Counted from the first letter of the stretch, positions 8,607-17,803 are shown. The stretch is 64,000 nucleotides of DNA from Allopusillimonas ginsengisoli (GCF_004153455.1 NZ_SDQE01000010.1:107829-171828); one strand, 5' to 3'. The notes: generated by a model from the letters alone, not told the origin. Program-made: numbers and translations.

Positions 8607-9998
8607 ATGAAAAAAACCACTGCTTTCTATGCAATCGCGGCAACCACGCTATGCGTCAATAGCGCCTGGGCATTGCCATCTTCTCACGATCGCGTCTACA
8701 CCGCCGATCAGAACAGCAACACGGTATCTGTGGTAGACCCGGTATCCAATACGCTATTGGGGCAGATCAAGCTCGGCAACCAACGGCCCGACTTGCTCTC
8801 GCCGCTCTATAAGGGGCAAATCAACGTGCATGGCATGGGGTTCTCTCCAGACCACAAGACCTTGCTGGTCGTCTCGAATGGTTCGAACTCCGCCACCTTC
8901 ATCGATACCGCCACCAACGAGGTGAAAGGTACGACTTATCTCGGACGCTCTCCTCACGAGGGCTTTTTTACCGCTGATGGCAAGGAAGTGTGGGTGGTTG
9001 TGCGCGGCGAAGACTATATTTCGGTGATCGATCCGAACACCTACAAGGAGACCAGCCGCATCCAGACCAACCTGGGCCCCGGCATGGTGATCTTTCATCC
9101 CGACGGCAAACTGGCCTTTGTTGTATCCAGCTTCACGCCCAAGGTCGACGTGATTGATGTCAAAACCCACAAGATCATCAAGAAGATCGATGTGGTGAGT
9201 CCGTTCTCGCCCTTCTTGCAGATCACGCCTGACAACAGCGAGATCTGGATGACGCATAAGGATGTGGGCAAGATCACGCGCATCGACACGAAAACCCTGG
9301 AAGTCGTGGGCGTGATGGATGTTGGCTTCATCACCAATCATATTTCCTTCGCCACCGTCGGCGGAAAAACCTATGCCTACGTCACGGTGGGCGGTGAAAA
9401 TTCGGTGAAGGTCTACACCACAGACAAGACCGCAAAACTGGTCGAAACCATTCCGGTCGGCGCACTGCCGCATGGCATATGGACCTCTGACGACAGCAGC
9501 CGGGTCTACGTAGGCCTGGAAAACGGCGATGCGCTCGATGTCATCGACACTGCCTCGAATAAAGTCGTGGCGCGGGTTCCCGTTGGCCAGGCACCCCAGG
9601 CGCTGGCATTTTTATCGAATGCAGTCCCCGAAGGTAAAGGCGATGCAAATCTGGTTCCCCGCGTCAACGTAGATCCAGTCAATATTTCGCTCAAGCCAGT
9701 CAAAGCAGATGGCCGTGGTTTTGTCGTCCTGCGCAACCTGGGTGTAGTCGATGCGCTTGAAGTAAACCTGTTCAAGCTGAAACCTGACACTGTCTACACC
9801 GTATACCTGAATGGCGTGGAGGCGCCGGCGGCCAGCTTCAAGACCGACCCGACCGGCAAGGCGGCCGGTACGATGATCGCTCCCTTGCGTCAGCCAGCAA
9901 AGCCCGACGCAAAAACGGAAGCCGTCAGCAACAACATCATCGTCATGGAAGGCGATACACCGGTTAACGCCAAGCAGGCGGCGTTGGCCAGCGTGTAA
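8607..9998 (+). CDS. YVTN-repeat beta-propeller protein, secreted
   Basis: 463-residue predicted periplasmic protein starting at ATG 8607 after CGGAG; the frame opens earlier at a TTG but the signal peptide (residues 1-22, ending SAWA) begins here. Repeated blades of the type VYTADQNSNTVSVVDP and VYVGLENGDALDVID mark a YncE/YVTN seven-bladed propeller to about residue 345. The C-terminal ~110 residues form a separate beta-rich domain (LKPDTVYTVYLNGVEA). It follows the DUF305 gene by 92 bp and ends at a strong terminator. Function is unproven; such propellers bind metals, peptides or cell-envelope partners. The context suggests part of a metal or oxidative stress response. Confidence 0.82.
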   Translation: MKKTTAFYAIAATTLCVNSAWALPSSHDRVYTADQNSNTVSVVDPVSNTLLGQIKLGNQRPDLLSPLYKGQINVHGMGFSPDHKTLLVVSNGSNSATFIDTATNEVKGTTYLGRSPHEGFFTADGKEVWVVVRGEDYISVIDPNTYKETSRIQTNLGPGMVIFHPDGKLAFVVSSFTPKVDVIDVKTHKIIKKIDVVSPFSPFLQITPDNSEIWMTHKDVGKITRIDTKTLEVVGVMDVGFITNHISFATVGGKTYAYVTVGGENSVKVYTTDKTAKLVETIPVGALPHGIWTSDDSSRVYVGLENGDALDVIDTASNKVVARVPVGQAPQALAFLSNAVPEGKGDANLVPRVNVDPVNISLKPVKADGRGFVVLRNLGVVDALEVNLFKLKPDTVYTVYLNGVEAPAASFKTDPTGKAAGTMIAPLRQPAKPDAKTEAVSNNIIVMEGDTPVNAKQAALASV

Positions 9999-10007
9999 GG
10001 CTTGTTG

Positions 10008-10053
10008 AAAAAGCGTGCCGACCAAAAAACTCTTGGTCAGCACGCTTTTTTTT
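10008..10053 (+). terminator. Rho-independent terminator after beta-propeller gene
   Basis: An 11-bp outer stem (AAAAAGCGTGC pairing with GCACGCTTTTT), one mismatch, then GACCAA/TTGGTC and a 7-nt loop, followed by a run of eight T. It starts 10 bp after the stop codon. Confidence 0.92.
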
Positions 10054-10155
10054 GTTTCAAGAATGATTTGTATGCGATCACACTTGCTTTAGCGTTAGCC
10101 TTTGCCTGCCAGCCCCCCTTCCAGGCGGCGCTGCGTTGTCAGGCAACATGACTGA

Positions 10156-10803
10156 TTACCCACGGGTGTGACTGCGATGACGAAGCCGATAGAAGAGCCG
10201 TATGAGCAGCAATACCGCCAGTATGCCCCCGTACACGTATGGTTCAAGAAAATCGTTCTTGCCTGACCTTACAAGCCAGAAATGCAAAACAGACAATGCA
10301 GCAATAACGTAAACGCTGCGATGCAGCGTCTGCCAGCCGCGCCCGAGACGCCGCATCCAACCTTGGGTCGATGTCAGCGCCAAGGCCAGCATGGGTACGA
10401 AGGCCAGCATCCCGACCGTAATGAACGTACGTTGAACGACATCTTCCCACATGAGTGCGAATGAGCCGCTGCGTTCCCAGAAGGCCCAGCCCAGCAAATG
10501 CAAAAAGGTGTAGAAGAAGGCGAACAAGCCGAGCATGCGGCGTAGCCGCACCAAGGCGGGTTGCGCGATCAAGCGACGCAGCGGTGTTACGGCCAGCGTG
10601 ACACCCAGGGCCACCAGAGCCCAGATACCGGACGATCTGATGAGAAACTCCGGTGGATTGGCGCCAAGCCCATCCGAGAACCCCAGCCATATCCAGCGCA
10701 ACAGCGGGTACAGCCCCAATAGAAACACTAGCGGCTTGGCCCGCGCGACATCCTGCGCCGTCCAGTTGCGCCGACTTGCCATCTGCTTCGCTGCCGAGAA
10801 CAT
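10156..10803 (-). CDS. msrQ: MsrQ, heme-binding membrane subunit of periplasmic Met-sulfoxide reductase
   Basis: Six-helix ferric-reductase-like membrane protein (YedZ) that passes electrons from the quinone pool to MsrP. 215 residues from ATG 10803, one base after the msrP stop codon; a longer frame reaching 10905 lies within msrP coding sequence and is rejected. Hydrophobic helices include FLLGLYPLLRWIWLGF, IWALVALGVTLAVTPL and VYVIAALSVLHFWLVR. Heme-ligand histidines are plausible in FFYTFLHLLGW, QTLHRSV and VLHFW. It forms an operon with msrP, as in E. coli and most proteobacteria. Confidence 0.93.
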   Translation of the reverse strand: MFSAAKQMASRRNWTAQDVARAKPLVFLLGLYPLLRWIWLGFSDGLGANPPEFLIRSSGIWALVALGVTLAVTPLRRLIAQPALVRLRRMLGLFAFFYTFLHLLGWAFWERSGSFALMWEDVVQRTFITVGMLAFVPMLALALTSTQGWMRRLGRGWQTLHRSVYVIAALSVLHFWLVRSGKNDFLEPYVYGGILAVLLLIRLFYRLRHRSHTRG

Positions 10804-10804
10804 G

Positions 10805-11785
10805 CTAATAGTTCCTTCGTAAATCCATGCCCGCGTAGAGGCTGGCCACCTGCTCGCCATAGCCGTTGTACATGAGCGTATCGACACGCGGCGCAAAAAA
10901 ACCATCTCCTATCCTGCGCTCTGTCGCCTGGCTCCAGCGCGGGTGAGGCACGGCAGGATTCACGTTAGCATAGAAGCCATATTCGTTAGGCGCGATTTTC
11001 ACCCAGCTTGTCTCTGGCAAGTTTTCCAGCAAACGAATCTTGACAATCGACTTTCCCGACTTGAAGCCATATTTCCAGGGCACGGCCACACGCATAGGCG
11101 CGCCATTCTGATTTGGCAACAGCTTGCCGTACACGCCAAATACCAGCATCACCAAAGGATGCATGGCCTCGTCCATGCGCAATGCTTCCACATAAGGCCA
11201 GTCTATGATGCGCGACCTGAGCCCGGGCATGTTATCTGGTTGCGTGGCAGACACAAACTGGACGTACTTTGCCTTGCTGGTCGGTTGAACCTGCTTGAGC
11301 AATGTGGAGAGCGAATACCCGCTCCAGGGAATGACCATGGACCAGGCCTCAACGCAGCGCAGGCGGTACACGCGCTCTTCAATGCTGGCCAGTTTCAGCA
11401 GATCGTCAATATCGAAACTGCGAGGTTTTTCGACTTCGCCTTCGATCTCCACCACCCATGGTCGCGTCCGCATTTTGTGTGCGTACCCGACAGGATCGGT
11501 TTTACCGGTTCCGAACTCATAAAAATTATTGTAGCCGCTCACATCCTCTTCGGAGGTCAGTTTATTCTTTAGCCAATAGTCGGGGTTGGGTGTGCCCGCC
11601 AGACGGCCTGAGGGCTGAGCGCTCATCGCTGCGCCGCCGCTCAATAGACTGCCGCCCAGCATGCCGCCGGCGCCAAGGGTAAGGGCGCCGGCGCCGGCCC
11701 GCCGTAACCAAGTGCGCCGTGATTGCCAGACAGCTTCGGCGGTGATTTCGGATGGTGGAATGTAAGGCTGTTTTATGCGTGCCAT
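10805..11785 (-). CDS. msrP: MsrP, periplasmic molybdopterin methionine-sulfoxide reductase
   Basis: Catalytic subunit that reduces methionine sulfoxide in oxidised periplasmic proteins, using molybdopterin. 326 residues from ATG 11785 (AGGAG nine bases upstream). A Tat signal is present with Arg23-Arg24 ([17 protein letters not shown]), so it is exported folded with cofactor. The oxidoreductase molybdopterin-binding domain is clear, with the Mo-ligand Cys144 in [10 protein letters not shown] and later segments [11 protein letters not shown] and [12 protein letters not shown]. Upstream lies an ATGACAAA/TTTGTCGT box, suggesting control by the CusR/HprR-type regulator; in E. coli the HprSR system controls msrPQ in response to H2O2 or HOCl. 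Confidence 0.95.
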   Translation of the reverse strand: MARIKQPYIPPSEITAEAVWQSRRTWLRRAGAGALTLGAGGMLGGSLLSGGAAMSAQPSGRLAGTPNPDYWLKNKLTSEEDVSGYNNFYEFGTGKTDPVGYAHKMRTRPWVVEIEGEVEKPRSFDIDDLLKLASIEERVYRLRCVEAWSMVIPWSGYSLSTLLKQVQPTSKAKYVQFVSATQPDNMPGLRSRIIDWPYVEALRMDEAMHPLVMLVFGVYGKLLPNQNGAPMRVAVPWKYGFKSGKSIVKIRLLENLPETSWVKIAPNEYGFYANVNPAVPHPRWSQATERRIGDGFFAPRVDTLMYNGYGEQVASLYAGMDLRRNY

Positions 11786-11912
11786 GTTCTGAGACTCCTG
11801 TATGGGAAGCGACGCTTTGCAAACGGGAGGTAAGCGGTTGGCGGCGATCGCCAGCCCAGCTAGCCAAGTATCCACTTTAAGGATAGCGGTCTGACAGCTT
11901 GGTGACGAAAGG

Positions 11913-11928
11913 ATGACAAATTTGTCGT
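11913..11928. promoter_or_regulatory. CusR/HprR-like box before msrP
   Basis: ATGACAAATTTGTCGT, with the perfect 12-bp palindrome GACAAATTTGTC at 11915-11926. It resembles the box at 7937 and CusR/HprR-type operators. It is about 130 bp upstream of the msrP start. Confidence 0.6.
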
Positions 11929-11965
11929 TAAACCGCCATCCAGCCTATGGCACTCAGTCAATGCA

Positions 11966-13582
11966 TTAAATCAAGCCGGCACGAGGATGATTAATGGCCA
12001 GAAAATGGCGAACAAGGGGTTTTTCGCTACCTTCATGGAAATGTAGCGCCTCGTTCTGAATATCAGCATCTGCCCGCGAAACACGGCGGTGCTGGCGAAG
12101 ATGCTCGGCCCACGACTCAACCGTAAACCATTCGAGCAGCATATCGGGGTTGGCAGCGTCTTCAGAGACCCCCCAACTGTAGGCGCCATCGCGACGTCGC
12201 TCTTCAGAGAGCTTTGCCAGTATCTTCAGGAACGCGGCACGGTTTACGGGCAGCACACGGTACTCAACCAAGATCATGACGGGTCCACGGTCATGTTCGA
12301 TCGGCGTGGTTGTGAGCGGCTCGGGCCAATGATTGGATGGCACGAGGTCGGCCTCGCCCCGCGGCAGCTTGAGACGATGGCTGATCAGCCCAACCACGAC
12401 AAGCCCGCCAGCACCCGCCAGCAGGGTGAAGGGCACGCCTATCAGTTCGGCGATGGCGCCCCAGGTCAGGCTGCCTGCTGTCATGGCGCCATTGAAGACG
12501 GTCAGATAGACCGCCAATGAGCGGCCACGAACCCAGTTGGGCAAGATAGACTGCGCGACGCCGTTCAATGTCGTCAATGCTGTGATCCAGGAAGCGCCCA
12601 GGAACAACAGCGCGATAACCGCCGCCCACTGCGGCGGGGCAAAGGAAAGAAACGCCATGACCGCAGCGGACAGCAATGCAGCCCCCAGCAACAGACCATC
12701 CGCGCTCAGCGTCTCGCGTAGTCGAGGCAGAAGAATCGCCCCCACGATCGCCCCCAGGCCAACCGACCCGAGCAATATCCCGTAAAAGCCTGCCCCGCCG
12801 CCGAGCACATTGCGTGCAACCAATGGCAGCAGCGCCCACACCGAACTGGCCAATGCAAAAAAGAGAAACGCGCGCACCAGTACAACATGCAGTTCACGGC
12901 TGGCACGCGCGTACCGCAAACCTGCGCGGAAGGCACCCAGAAAGCGCTCTGACAGCGCATCTTCGGTGGTTGCCGGCCGCCGCCACCAGAGCAGCGCGCA
13001 AATCACGAACACATAGCTGATGACATCGACACCATAGGTGACTGATGCCCCTAGGCTGGCCAGAATCAGGCCGCCAAGCGCGGGACCAATGGCGCGTGCA
13101 ATATTGACCCCCAATGAGTTGAGCGCAACCGCGTTCTTGAGATCCTGTTTCTCGACCAGTTCGGGCACAATGGCCTGCCAGGTTGGGCCCATCAGCGCTG
13201 CGCCTATGCCGCCAAAGAACGTGAGCGCGATAAGCGAGGTAACGGACTGCAATCCTGTTGCCGAAAGCAGCATCAGGCAGATGCTGACCGTGCCCAACAG
13301 CAACTGGATGCCAATCAAGAACTTGCGGCGATCAAGGATATCGGACAGCACACCCGCGGGAATGGCCAGCAGAAAAATAGGTAAGGTTGCGGCTGCCTGA
13401 ACCAGTGCCACAGCGGTGGGCGAAGTGGAGAGGTCAGTCATCAGCCAGGCGCTGGCCACATCACGAATGAAGCTGCCGGTATTGCCAACAATGGTGGCGA
13501 CCCACAGAACCGCGAACAATGTTTGCCGCAACGGCGCAAAACCACTTGATGGGGTGCTTGCTGCAGGAGCTTGTTCCGTCAT
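11966..13582 (-). CDS. MFS transporter (EntS-like, MFS_3) with C-terminal ABM-like domain
   Basis: Predicted inner-membrane exporter of the MFS_3 family (PF05977; EntS relatives). 538 residues from ATG 13582, which follows AAGGGA and overlaps the doxX stop (ATGA), indicating coupling. About twelve hydrophobic helices cover residues 20-400, with the loop motif GVLSDILDRRKFLIG typical of MFS. After residue ~425 comes a soluble ~100-residue domain (MILVEYRVLPVNRAAFLKIL ... LLEWFTVESW) resembling antibiotic-biosynthesis-monooxygenase folds, as is usual in this subfamily. It is last in the operon. The cargo is unknown; export of a product or toxic intermediate of the operon is likely. Confidence 0.85.
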   Translation of the reverse strand: MTEQAPAASTPSSGFAPLRQTLFAVLWVATIVGNTGSFIRDVASAWLMTDLSTSPTAVALVQAAATLPIFLLAIPAGVLSDILDRRKFLIGIQLLLGTVSICLMLLSATGLQSVTSLIALTFFGGIGAALMGPTWQAIVPELVEKQDLKNAVALNSLGVNIARAIGPALGGLILASLGASVTYGVDVISYVFVICALLWWRRPATTEDALSERFLGAFRAGLRYARASRELHVVLVRAFLFFALASSVWALLPLVARNVLGGGAGFYGILLGSVGLGAIVGAILLPRLRETLSADGLLLGAALLSAAVMAFLSFAPPQWAAVIALLFLGASWITALTTLNGVAQSILPNWVRGRSLAVYLTVFNGAMTAGSLTWGAIAELIGVPFTLLAGAGGLVVVGLISHRLKLPRGEADLVPSNHWPEPLTTTPIEHDRGPVMILVEYRVLPVNRAAFLKILAKLSEERRRDGAYSWGVSEDAANPDMLLEWFTVESWAEHLRQHRRVSRADADIQNEALHFHEGSEKPLVRHFLAINHPRAGLI

Positions 13583-14019
13583 GCCCGTTTCCCTTGTAGG
13601 TCTAACCATGCGATCAACAGAAAACCGCCAACCAAACCGAGATGCTCAAAAAATGCGTTGGCGGCCAAAAAGCGTTCCTGCCCACCGGGCAGTTCCCAGA
13701 ATCGAAGCGCAATGAAGTTAGCTGCCATTGTAAATCCCGCCAACGCCAACGCGCCGAGCCATCGGCCACGACCCAAAAGTATCATCAGGGAAGCGGACAG
13801 CTCAAGCGCGATGGTGAGTACGGCAAAGAGTGGTGCAGGCGACAGTCCAAAGTGCTGCATTTCAGCGATGGCGCCAGGAAAATCGGTGAGTTTGACCAGC
13901 CCCCCTTGCAAGTATGCGGCGCAAAGCCCGAGGTAAGCGACCCAGCGAATCACTGGCGTGCCGAACCACCGCCTGGCCAGCGGCGCCTGGCGCCGCTCAA
14001 CAGAACATCTCGTGATCAT
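13579..14019 (-). CDS. DoxX-family membrane protein
   Basis: 146-residue small integral membrane protein with four hydrophobic helices (IRWVAYLGLCAAYLQGGLVK, LFAVLTIALELSASLMILL, WLGALALAGFTMAANFIALR, HLGLVGGFLLIAWL). The GGLVKLTDF segment matches the DoxX/SURF4-type start. I place the start at ATG 14019, 14 bp after the amidohydrolase stop; upstream extension reads into that gene. DoxX proteins are linked to redox or oxidative stress functions in several bacteria, but the reaction is unknown. It overlaps the MFS gene by four bases. Confidence 0.8.
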   Translation of the reverse strand: MITRCSVERRQAPLARRWFGTPVIRWVAYLGLCAAYLQGGLVKLTDFPGAIAEMQHFGLSPAPLFAVLTIALELSASLMILLGRGRWLGALALAGFTMAANFIALRFWELPGGQERFLAANAFFEHLGLVGGFLLIAWLDLQGKRA

Positions 14020-14032
14020 TGTGCAAACTATC

Positions 14033-15919
14033 CTAGACTGCCCAGCACGAGCAGCCCAGGGCGCCAAAGAATCCCTTGAAATCCTGCACCGGCACATTGG
14101 CGCCCCACGCACGCGCGTGATGGTGCCCATGCAGACTGCACGCATGCGCGCAGCCGCACGCAGCAACCGCATTGAGGCTCAGCGACTGCTTGCCTGCGCC
14201 TTCTGGCTCGCCCCATGCCGCATACCCCTTGAAACTGCGGGCTGGCGACCAGTCTGGCATGGCGGGGGGCACAGGGTTGTCGTCAAATGGCGCAAAATCG
14301 CCCGCCCCATAAACCACGCGTCCGCCTACCACTGTCAGGTCCGAGGTAAGAAAGGAGATTTCGTCTTCGGCACAGGCAAAATAATCTTTGCTTGGCACGA
14401 TAAAGTCAGCAAACTGGCCTTTTTCAATGCGGCCACGCTCATTCTCCTGATTGGAGAACCAGGCCACTTTTTCTGTCCACATGCGTAATGCAGTTTCGCG
14501 ATCCAGACAATTGCGCTGCGGATAAATGCGCAATCCGCCTACCGTCTTGCCGGTGATCATCCACGCCAGCGACACCCAAGGGTTATAGGACGCCACGCGC
14601 GTGGCATCGGTGCCGGCAGACACCTTGACGCCTTTATCAAGCATGCGTGCAATGGGCGGCGTGGCCTCCGCGGCCGCCACGCCATAACGTTCAACAAAGT
14701 ACTCTCCCTGGTAAGCCATGCGGTGCTGTACCGCGATACCTCCACCCAACGCGGCAATGCGGTCAATGGACCTATCTGAAATGGTTTCCGCGTGATCAAA
14801 GAACCAGTTCAGGCCTTCCAGGGGAATATCCTGATTCACCTTCTCAAAGACATCCAGCGCACGTGAAATGGTTTCGTCATAGGTTGCATGCAGCCGCCAG
14901 GGCCATCGGTTCTGTGCGAGTATGCGAACCACCTCTTCCAGCTCGCCCTCCATTTCCGGGGGCATATCTGGCCGCGGCTGCCGGAAATCCTCGAAGTCTG
15001 CGGCTGAAAACACCAGCATTTCCCCTGCCCCGTTGTGCCGAAAATAATCCGTACCCTGCTTGTATTTCACCGAGGACGTCCATTTCAGGAAGTCTTCCTT
15101 TTCTTCTTTGGGTTTCTGAGTGAAAAGGTTATAGGCCAGACGAACCGTCATCTGGCCTTCGTCCGCCAGTTGCCGCACGACGGCATAATCTTCCGGATAG
15201 TTCTGAAAACCGCCTCCGGCATCAATCACGCCCGTAACACCCAAGCGATTCAGTTCACGCATAAAGTGCCGCGTGGAGTTGATCTGGTATTCCAATGGCA
15301 GCTTGGGCCCTTTGGCCAGCGTTGCGTACAGAATCATCGCATTAGGCTTCGCAAGCAGCAGGCCAGTTGGATTGCCCTGTCCGTCGCGCGTGATCTCGCC
15401 CCCCGGCGGTTCGGGGGTTTCTTTGGTGTATCCCACTGCGCGCAAAGCCGCGCGATTCAACAACGCCCTATCGTATAAATGCAGCAGGAACACGGGCGTG
15501 TCGGGTGCCACGGCGTTGATCTCATCGATGGTGGGCAAGCGCTTTTCGGTGAACTGATGTTCAGTAAAGCCGCCAACGACGCGCACCCACTGCGGCGCAG
15601 GAGTCACCGCCACCTGGCGCTTGAGCATGTCCATCGCGTCGGCCAGAGACCTGACCCCATCCCAACGCAGTTCCAGGTTGTAGTTGAGCCCGCCTCGCAC
15701 CACGTGCGTGTGATTGTCGAACAGCCCGGGAAGAGCGCTCCTGCGACATAGATCAATGGTTCTGGTATCTGATCCAGCAAGCGCCAGTATCTCCTGATCC
15801 GCACCAACAGCAACAAACTTGCCATCCTTGATGGCTACGGCCGTAGCCTGTGGATTTGACGGATCCAGCGTGGTTATCTGACCATTGAAAAAAATAACAT
15901 CAGGCAATGATGCGGCCAT
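14033..15919 (-). CDS. YtcJ-like metal-dependent amidohydrolase with Cys/His-rich tail
   Basis: 628-residue amidohydrolase of the YtcJ (amidohydrolase 3, PF07969) family, TIM-barrel enzymes that use bound metal to hydrolyse amides or related bonds. Start ATG 15919 follows AAAGGAG. The barrel-start metal motif is PGLFDNHTHV, and later conserved parts include FFDHAETISD, GVKVSAGTDATRVASYNPW and ENERGRIEKGQFADFIV. No signal peptide is present. The C-terminal ~50 residues are unusual: CGCAHACSLHGHHHARAW and a final CSCW cluster, suggesting an extra metal-binding tail. It belongs to the pirin-isochorismatase-XapX operon. The substrate is unknown. Confidence 0.87.
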   Translation of the reverse strand: MAASLPDVIFFNGQITTLDPSNPQATAVAIKDGKFVAVGADQEILALAGSDTRTIDLCRRSALPGLFDNHTHVVRGGLNYNLELRWDGVRSLADAMDMLKRQVAVTPAPQWVRVVGGFTEHQFTEKRLPTIDEINAVAPDTPVFLLHLYDRALLNRAALRAVGYTKETPEPPGGEITRDGQGNPTGLLLAKPNAMILYATLAKGPKLPLEYQINSTRHFMRELNRLGVTGVIDAGGGFQNYPEDYAVVRQLADEGQMTVRLAYNLFTQKPKEEKEDFLKWTSSVKYKQGTDYFRHNGAGEMLVFSAADFEDFRQPRPDMPPEMEGELEEVVRILAQNRWPWRLHATYDETISRALDVFEKVNQDIPLEGLNWFFDHAETISDRSIDRIAALGGGIAVQHRMAYQGEYFVERYGVAAAEATPPIARMLDKGVKVSAGTDATRVASYNPWVSLAWMITGKTVGGLRIYPQRNCLDRETALRMWTEKVAWFSNQENERGRIEKGQFADFIVPSKDYFACAEDEISFLTSDLTVVGGRVVYGAGDFAPFDDNPVPPAMPDWSPARSFKGYAAWGEPEGAGKQSLSLNAVAACGCAHACSLHGHHHARAWGANVPVQDFKGFFGALGCSCWAV

Positions 15920-15966
15920 GGCAGTTGCTCCTTTCTGGTTGGTATCGATGTGGGCAGCCCATTGTG

Positions 15967-16239
15967 CTAACTATGGTCTTTCTTGACCACTTTGGACGCA
16001 ACAGTTCGCCCGGGAAGCTCACCAAACACATGACTGACCGCATGCTCCTGATCGCACGCGGCAACAAACGCGGTGCCTTTCAACAATTGCTTGCCAACGG
16101 GGATAACTTGCTCGCCAATGAGCATGCCAAGCAAGCCAATCAAGGCGATGACGGGCGGGGCTGGAGAACGCACATGGATCAAACTATATATGACACCAAC
16201 CAGCAAGCCCGCCGCCAATGAAAACAGATAGGGTTTCAT
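15967..16239 (-). CDS. XapX-domain small membrane protein
   Basis: 90-residue protein of the XapX family (PF07235, DUF1427). Two hydrophobic helices are visible (FSLAAGLLVGVIYSLIHV and PPVIALIGLLGMLIGEQVIP) with the family-typical RSPAPP linker between them. The tail is short and polar. The start at 16239 follows AAGGGA. XapX proteins are found beside isochorismatase-like hydrolases and YtcJ amidohydrolases, exactly as here, but their role is unknown. Confidence 0.85.
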   Translation of the reverse strand: MKPYLFSLAAGLLVGVIYSLIHVRSPAPPVIALIGLLGMLIGEQVIPVGKQLLKGTAFVAACDQEHAVSHVFGELPGRTVASKVVKKDHS

Positions 16240-16251
16240 TGGCGTATTCCC

Positions 16252-16905
16252 TTAGCCTTCGTGGGCATTGAACATAGACTTGGCGTACACCAGACCAAGT
16301 CCGTAGCCACCGCCCAGCTTTTTGGCGATGCCTGTCGTCAACTCGTAGGTATCGGTGCGTGCCCAGTCGCGCTGCAGTTCCAGCAAGTACTGAAGCGACG
16401 TCATGGGCCGCGCGCCTGCCTGAATCATCCGCTCCATCGCGCGCTCGTGCGCTTCGTGGGAGACATCGCCGCAGGCATCCGCAATCACATAGACCTCAAA
16501 ACCTTGTGACAGCGCAGACAGTGCAGGGCCAACAATGCACACACTGGTCCACAGCCCGCCAAACACGACGCGCTGCTTACCGATCTGGTTGATCTCGTCG
16601 ATCACCGCCGCATCTTCCCACGTGTTCATGGACGTGCGATCCAGCAAAGCCTGCCCCGGAAAGGGCGAAGTAACCTCTTCAAACATCGGGCCCGAAAAAC
16701 TCTTTTCGGCCACCGTCGTTAATATGGTTGACACGCCAAATCCAGCAGCGGCGCTGGCGATCAGCCCAGCGTTGTTGCGCAAGGTGGGAATATCGATGGA
16801 GTGCGTCGCAAAAGCCATCTGGGACTGATAATCGATCAGAATCAGCGTGTGATCGCTGGGGGTCAGCAACGCGGGGCTAGGGGTGGGGCTTGCTTGAGTT
16901 GTCAT
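16252..16905 (-). CDS. Isochorismatase-family cysteine hydrolase
   Basis: 217-residue cytosolic hydrolase of the isochorismatase-like superfamily (YcaC-like). The Asp-Lys-Cys triad is visible: Asp in LILIDYQSQM, Lys in VAEKSFSGP, nucleophile Cys in LWTSVCIVGPAL, followed by the conserved ADACGDVSHEAHE segment. Members hydrolyse C-N bonds in small amides, so it may act with the adjacent YtcJ amidohydrolase. The start follows GGAGAAAG. It lies 12 bp upstream of the XapX gene, in the same operon. Confidence 0.9.
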   Translation of the reverse strand: MTTQASPTPSPALLTPSDHTLILIDYQSQMAFATHSIDIPTLRNNAGLIASAAAGFGVSTILTTVAEKSFSGPMFEEVTSPFPGQALLDRTSMNTWEDAAVIDEINQIGKQRVVFGGLWTSVCIVGPALSALSQGFEVYVIADACGDVSHEAHERAMERMIQAGARPMTSLQYLLELQRDWARTDTYELTTGIAKKLGGGYGLGLVYAKSMFNAHEG

Positions 16906-16950
16906 GGCAACTTTCTCCTGGGAGTCGGTGAACAGATAAAAGCGTCGGGG

Positions 16951-16965
16951 CGGCCCGCCGGGCCG
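16951..16965 (-). other. Intergenic GC-rich hairpin in pirin operon
   Basis: CGGCCC-GCC-GGGCCG, a 6-bp all-GC stem in the 93-bp gap between the pirin and isochorismatase genes. No T tract follows. It may set relative expression or protect processed mRNA. Confidence 0.4.
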
Positions 16966-16998
16966 TGAAGGACGTCAAGGCTGTCTTTCACAACCCGG

Positions 16999-17703
16999 CT
17001 AGGCCGAGGCATCGACCAAGACCAGTTCGGAATCCTCGCTGGCGGTGACACGAATAACTTCTTGATCACGGATTGCTCCGCCATCGCGTGCGTTCAGTTC
17101 CACCCCATCAACCGTGACACGGCCGGTGGCTGGCACGAGGTAGCCGAAGCGGTGCTTGTCCGAAAAACGGTACTCCACCGTTTCACCTTTTTTCAGAGTG
17201 GCGCCCAGAACGCGGGCATCCGCGCGGATGGGCAGCGCATCACCGTCGCCCTCCATCCCGCTGGCCAGGGCGATGAACTGCCCCGACCGATCAGACTTGG
17301 GAAACGGCTTCGCACCCCAAGCGGGAAGATCTCCACGGCTGTCCGGGATGATCCAGATCTGAAAAATGCGCGTTATGCCCGGCTCCATGTTGTATTCAGA
17401 ATGACGTATGCCCGTACCTGCGCTCATCACCTGAACATCGCCCGCCTGCGTGCGGCCGCTGTTGCCCTGGTCGTCCTTGTGCGTAATCGCTCCCTCGCGC
17501 ACATAGGTGATAATCTCCATATCTGCATGCGGATGAGGCGGAAACCCTGTGCCTGCGGCAATCGTGTCATCATTCCATACGCGCAAGGATCCCCAGTTCA
17601 GGCGCGCCGGGTCGTGATACCCGGCAAACGAGAAGTGATGCTTGGCATCAAGCCAACCGTGGTTCGCTCCGCCAAGGCTGGCAAAGGGGCGGCGTTCGAT
17701 CAT
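16999..17703 (-). CDS. Pirin-family bicupin protein (YhhW-like)
   Basis: 234-residue bicupin of the pirin family; relatives such as YhhW show quercetin 2,3-dioxygenase activity or act as redox-linked regulators. Metal-binding residues are present in the N-terminal cupin: FPPHPHADMEIITYV and GTGIRHSEYN give the expected three His and one Glu. Start ATG 17703 has GGAG at the right distance; ATG and TTG codons farther upstream lack this. It is first in the six-gene operon and divergent from a LysR gene. Confidence 0.88.
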   Translation of the reverse strand: MIERRPFASLGGANHGWLDAKHHFSFAGYHDPARLNWGSLRVWNDDTIAAGTGFPPHPHADMEIITYVREGAITHKDDQGNSGRTQAGDVQVMSAGTGIRHSEYNMEPGITRIFQIWIIPDSRGDLPAWGAKPFPKSDRSGQFIALASGMEGDGDALPIRADARVLGATLKKGETVEYRFSDKHRFGYLVPATGRVTVDGVELNARDGGAIRDQEVIRVTASEDSELVLVDASA

Positions 17704-17782
17704 GCTGCTCTCCATGTTCATCGGTTGAAAAAACACTGTATAAAGAGTCTAGATCGCTTCATGAGCGATAGAAATAGAAGAA

Positions 17783-17803
17783 ATGGAATTGGATACTTTC
17801 CAT
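17783..17803. promoter_or_regulatory. Possible LysR site in pirin/LysR divergent promoter
   Basis: Inverted repeat ATGGAA-N9-TTCCAT in the 181-bp divergent region between the pirin and LysR genes. Position and form fit a LysR-type operator. It is the only clear dyad seen there. Confidence 0.4.

Noticed and set aside
10804..10905. Longer MsrQ N-terminus
   Set aside because: It lies within msrP coding sequence and reads as a shadow; ATG 10803 directly after the msrP stop gives the family-typical start.
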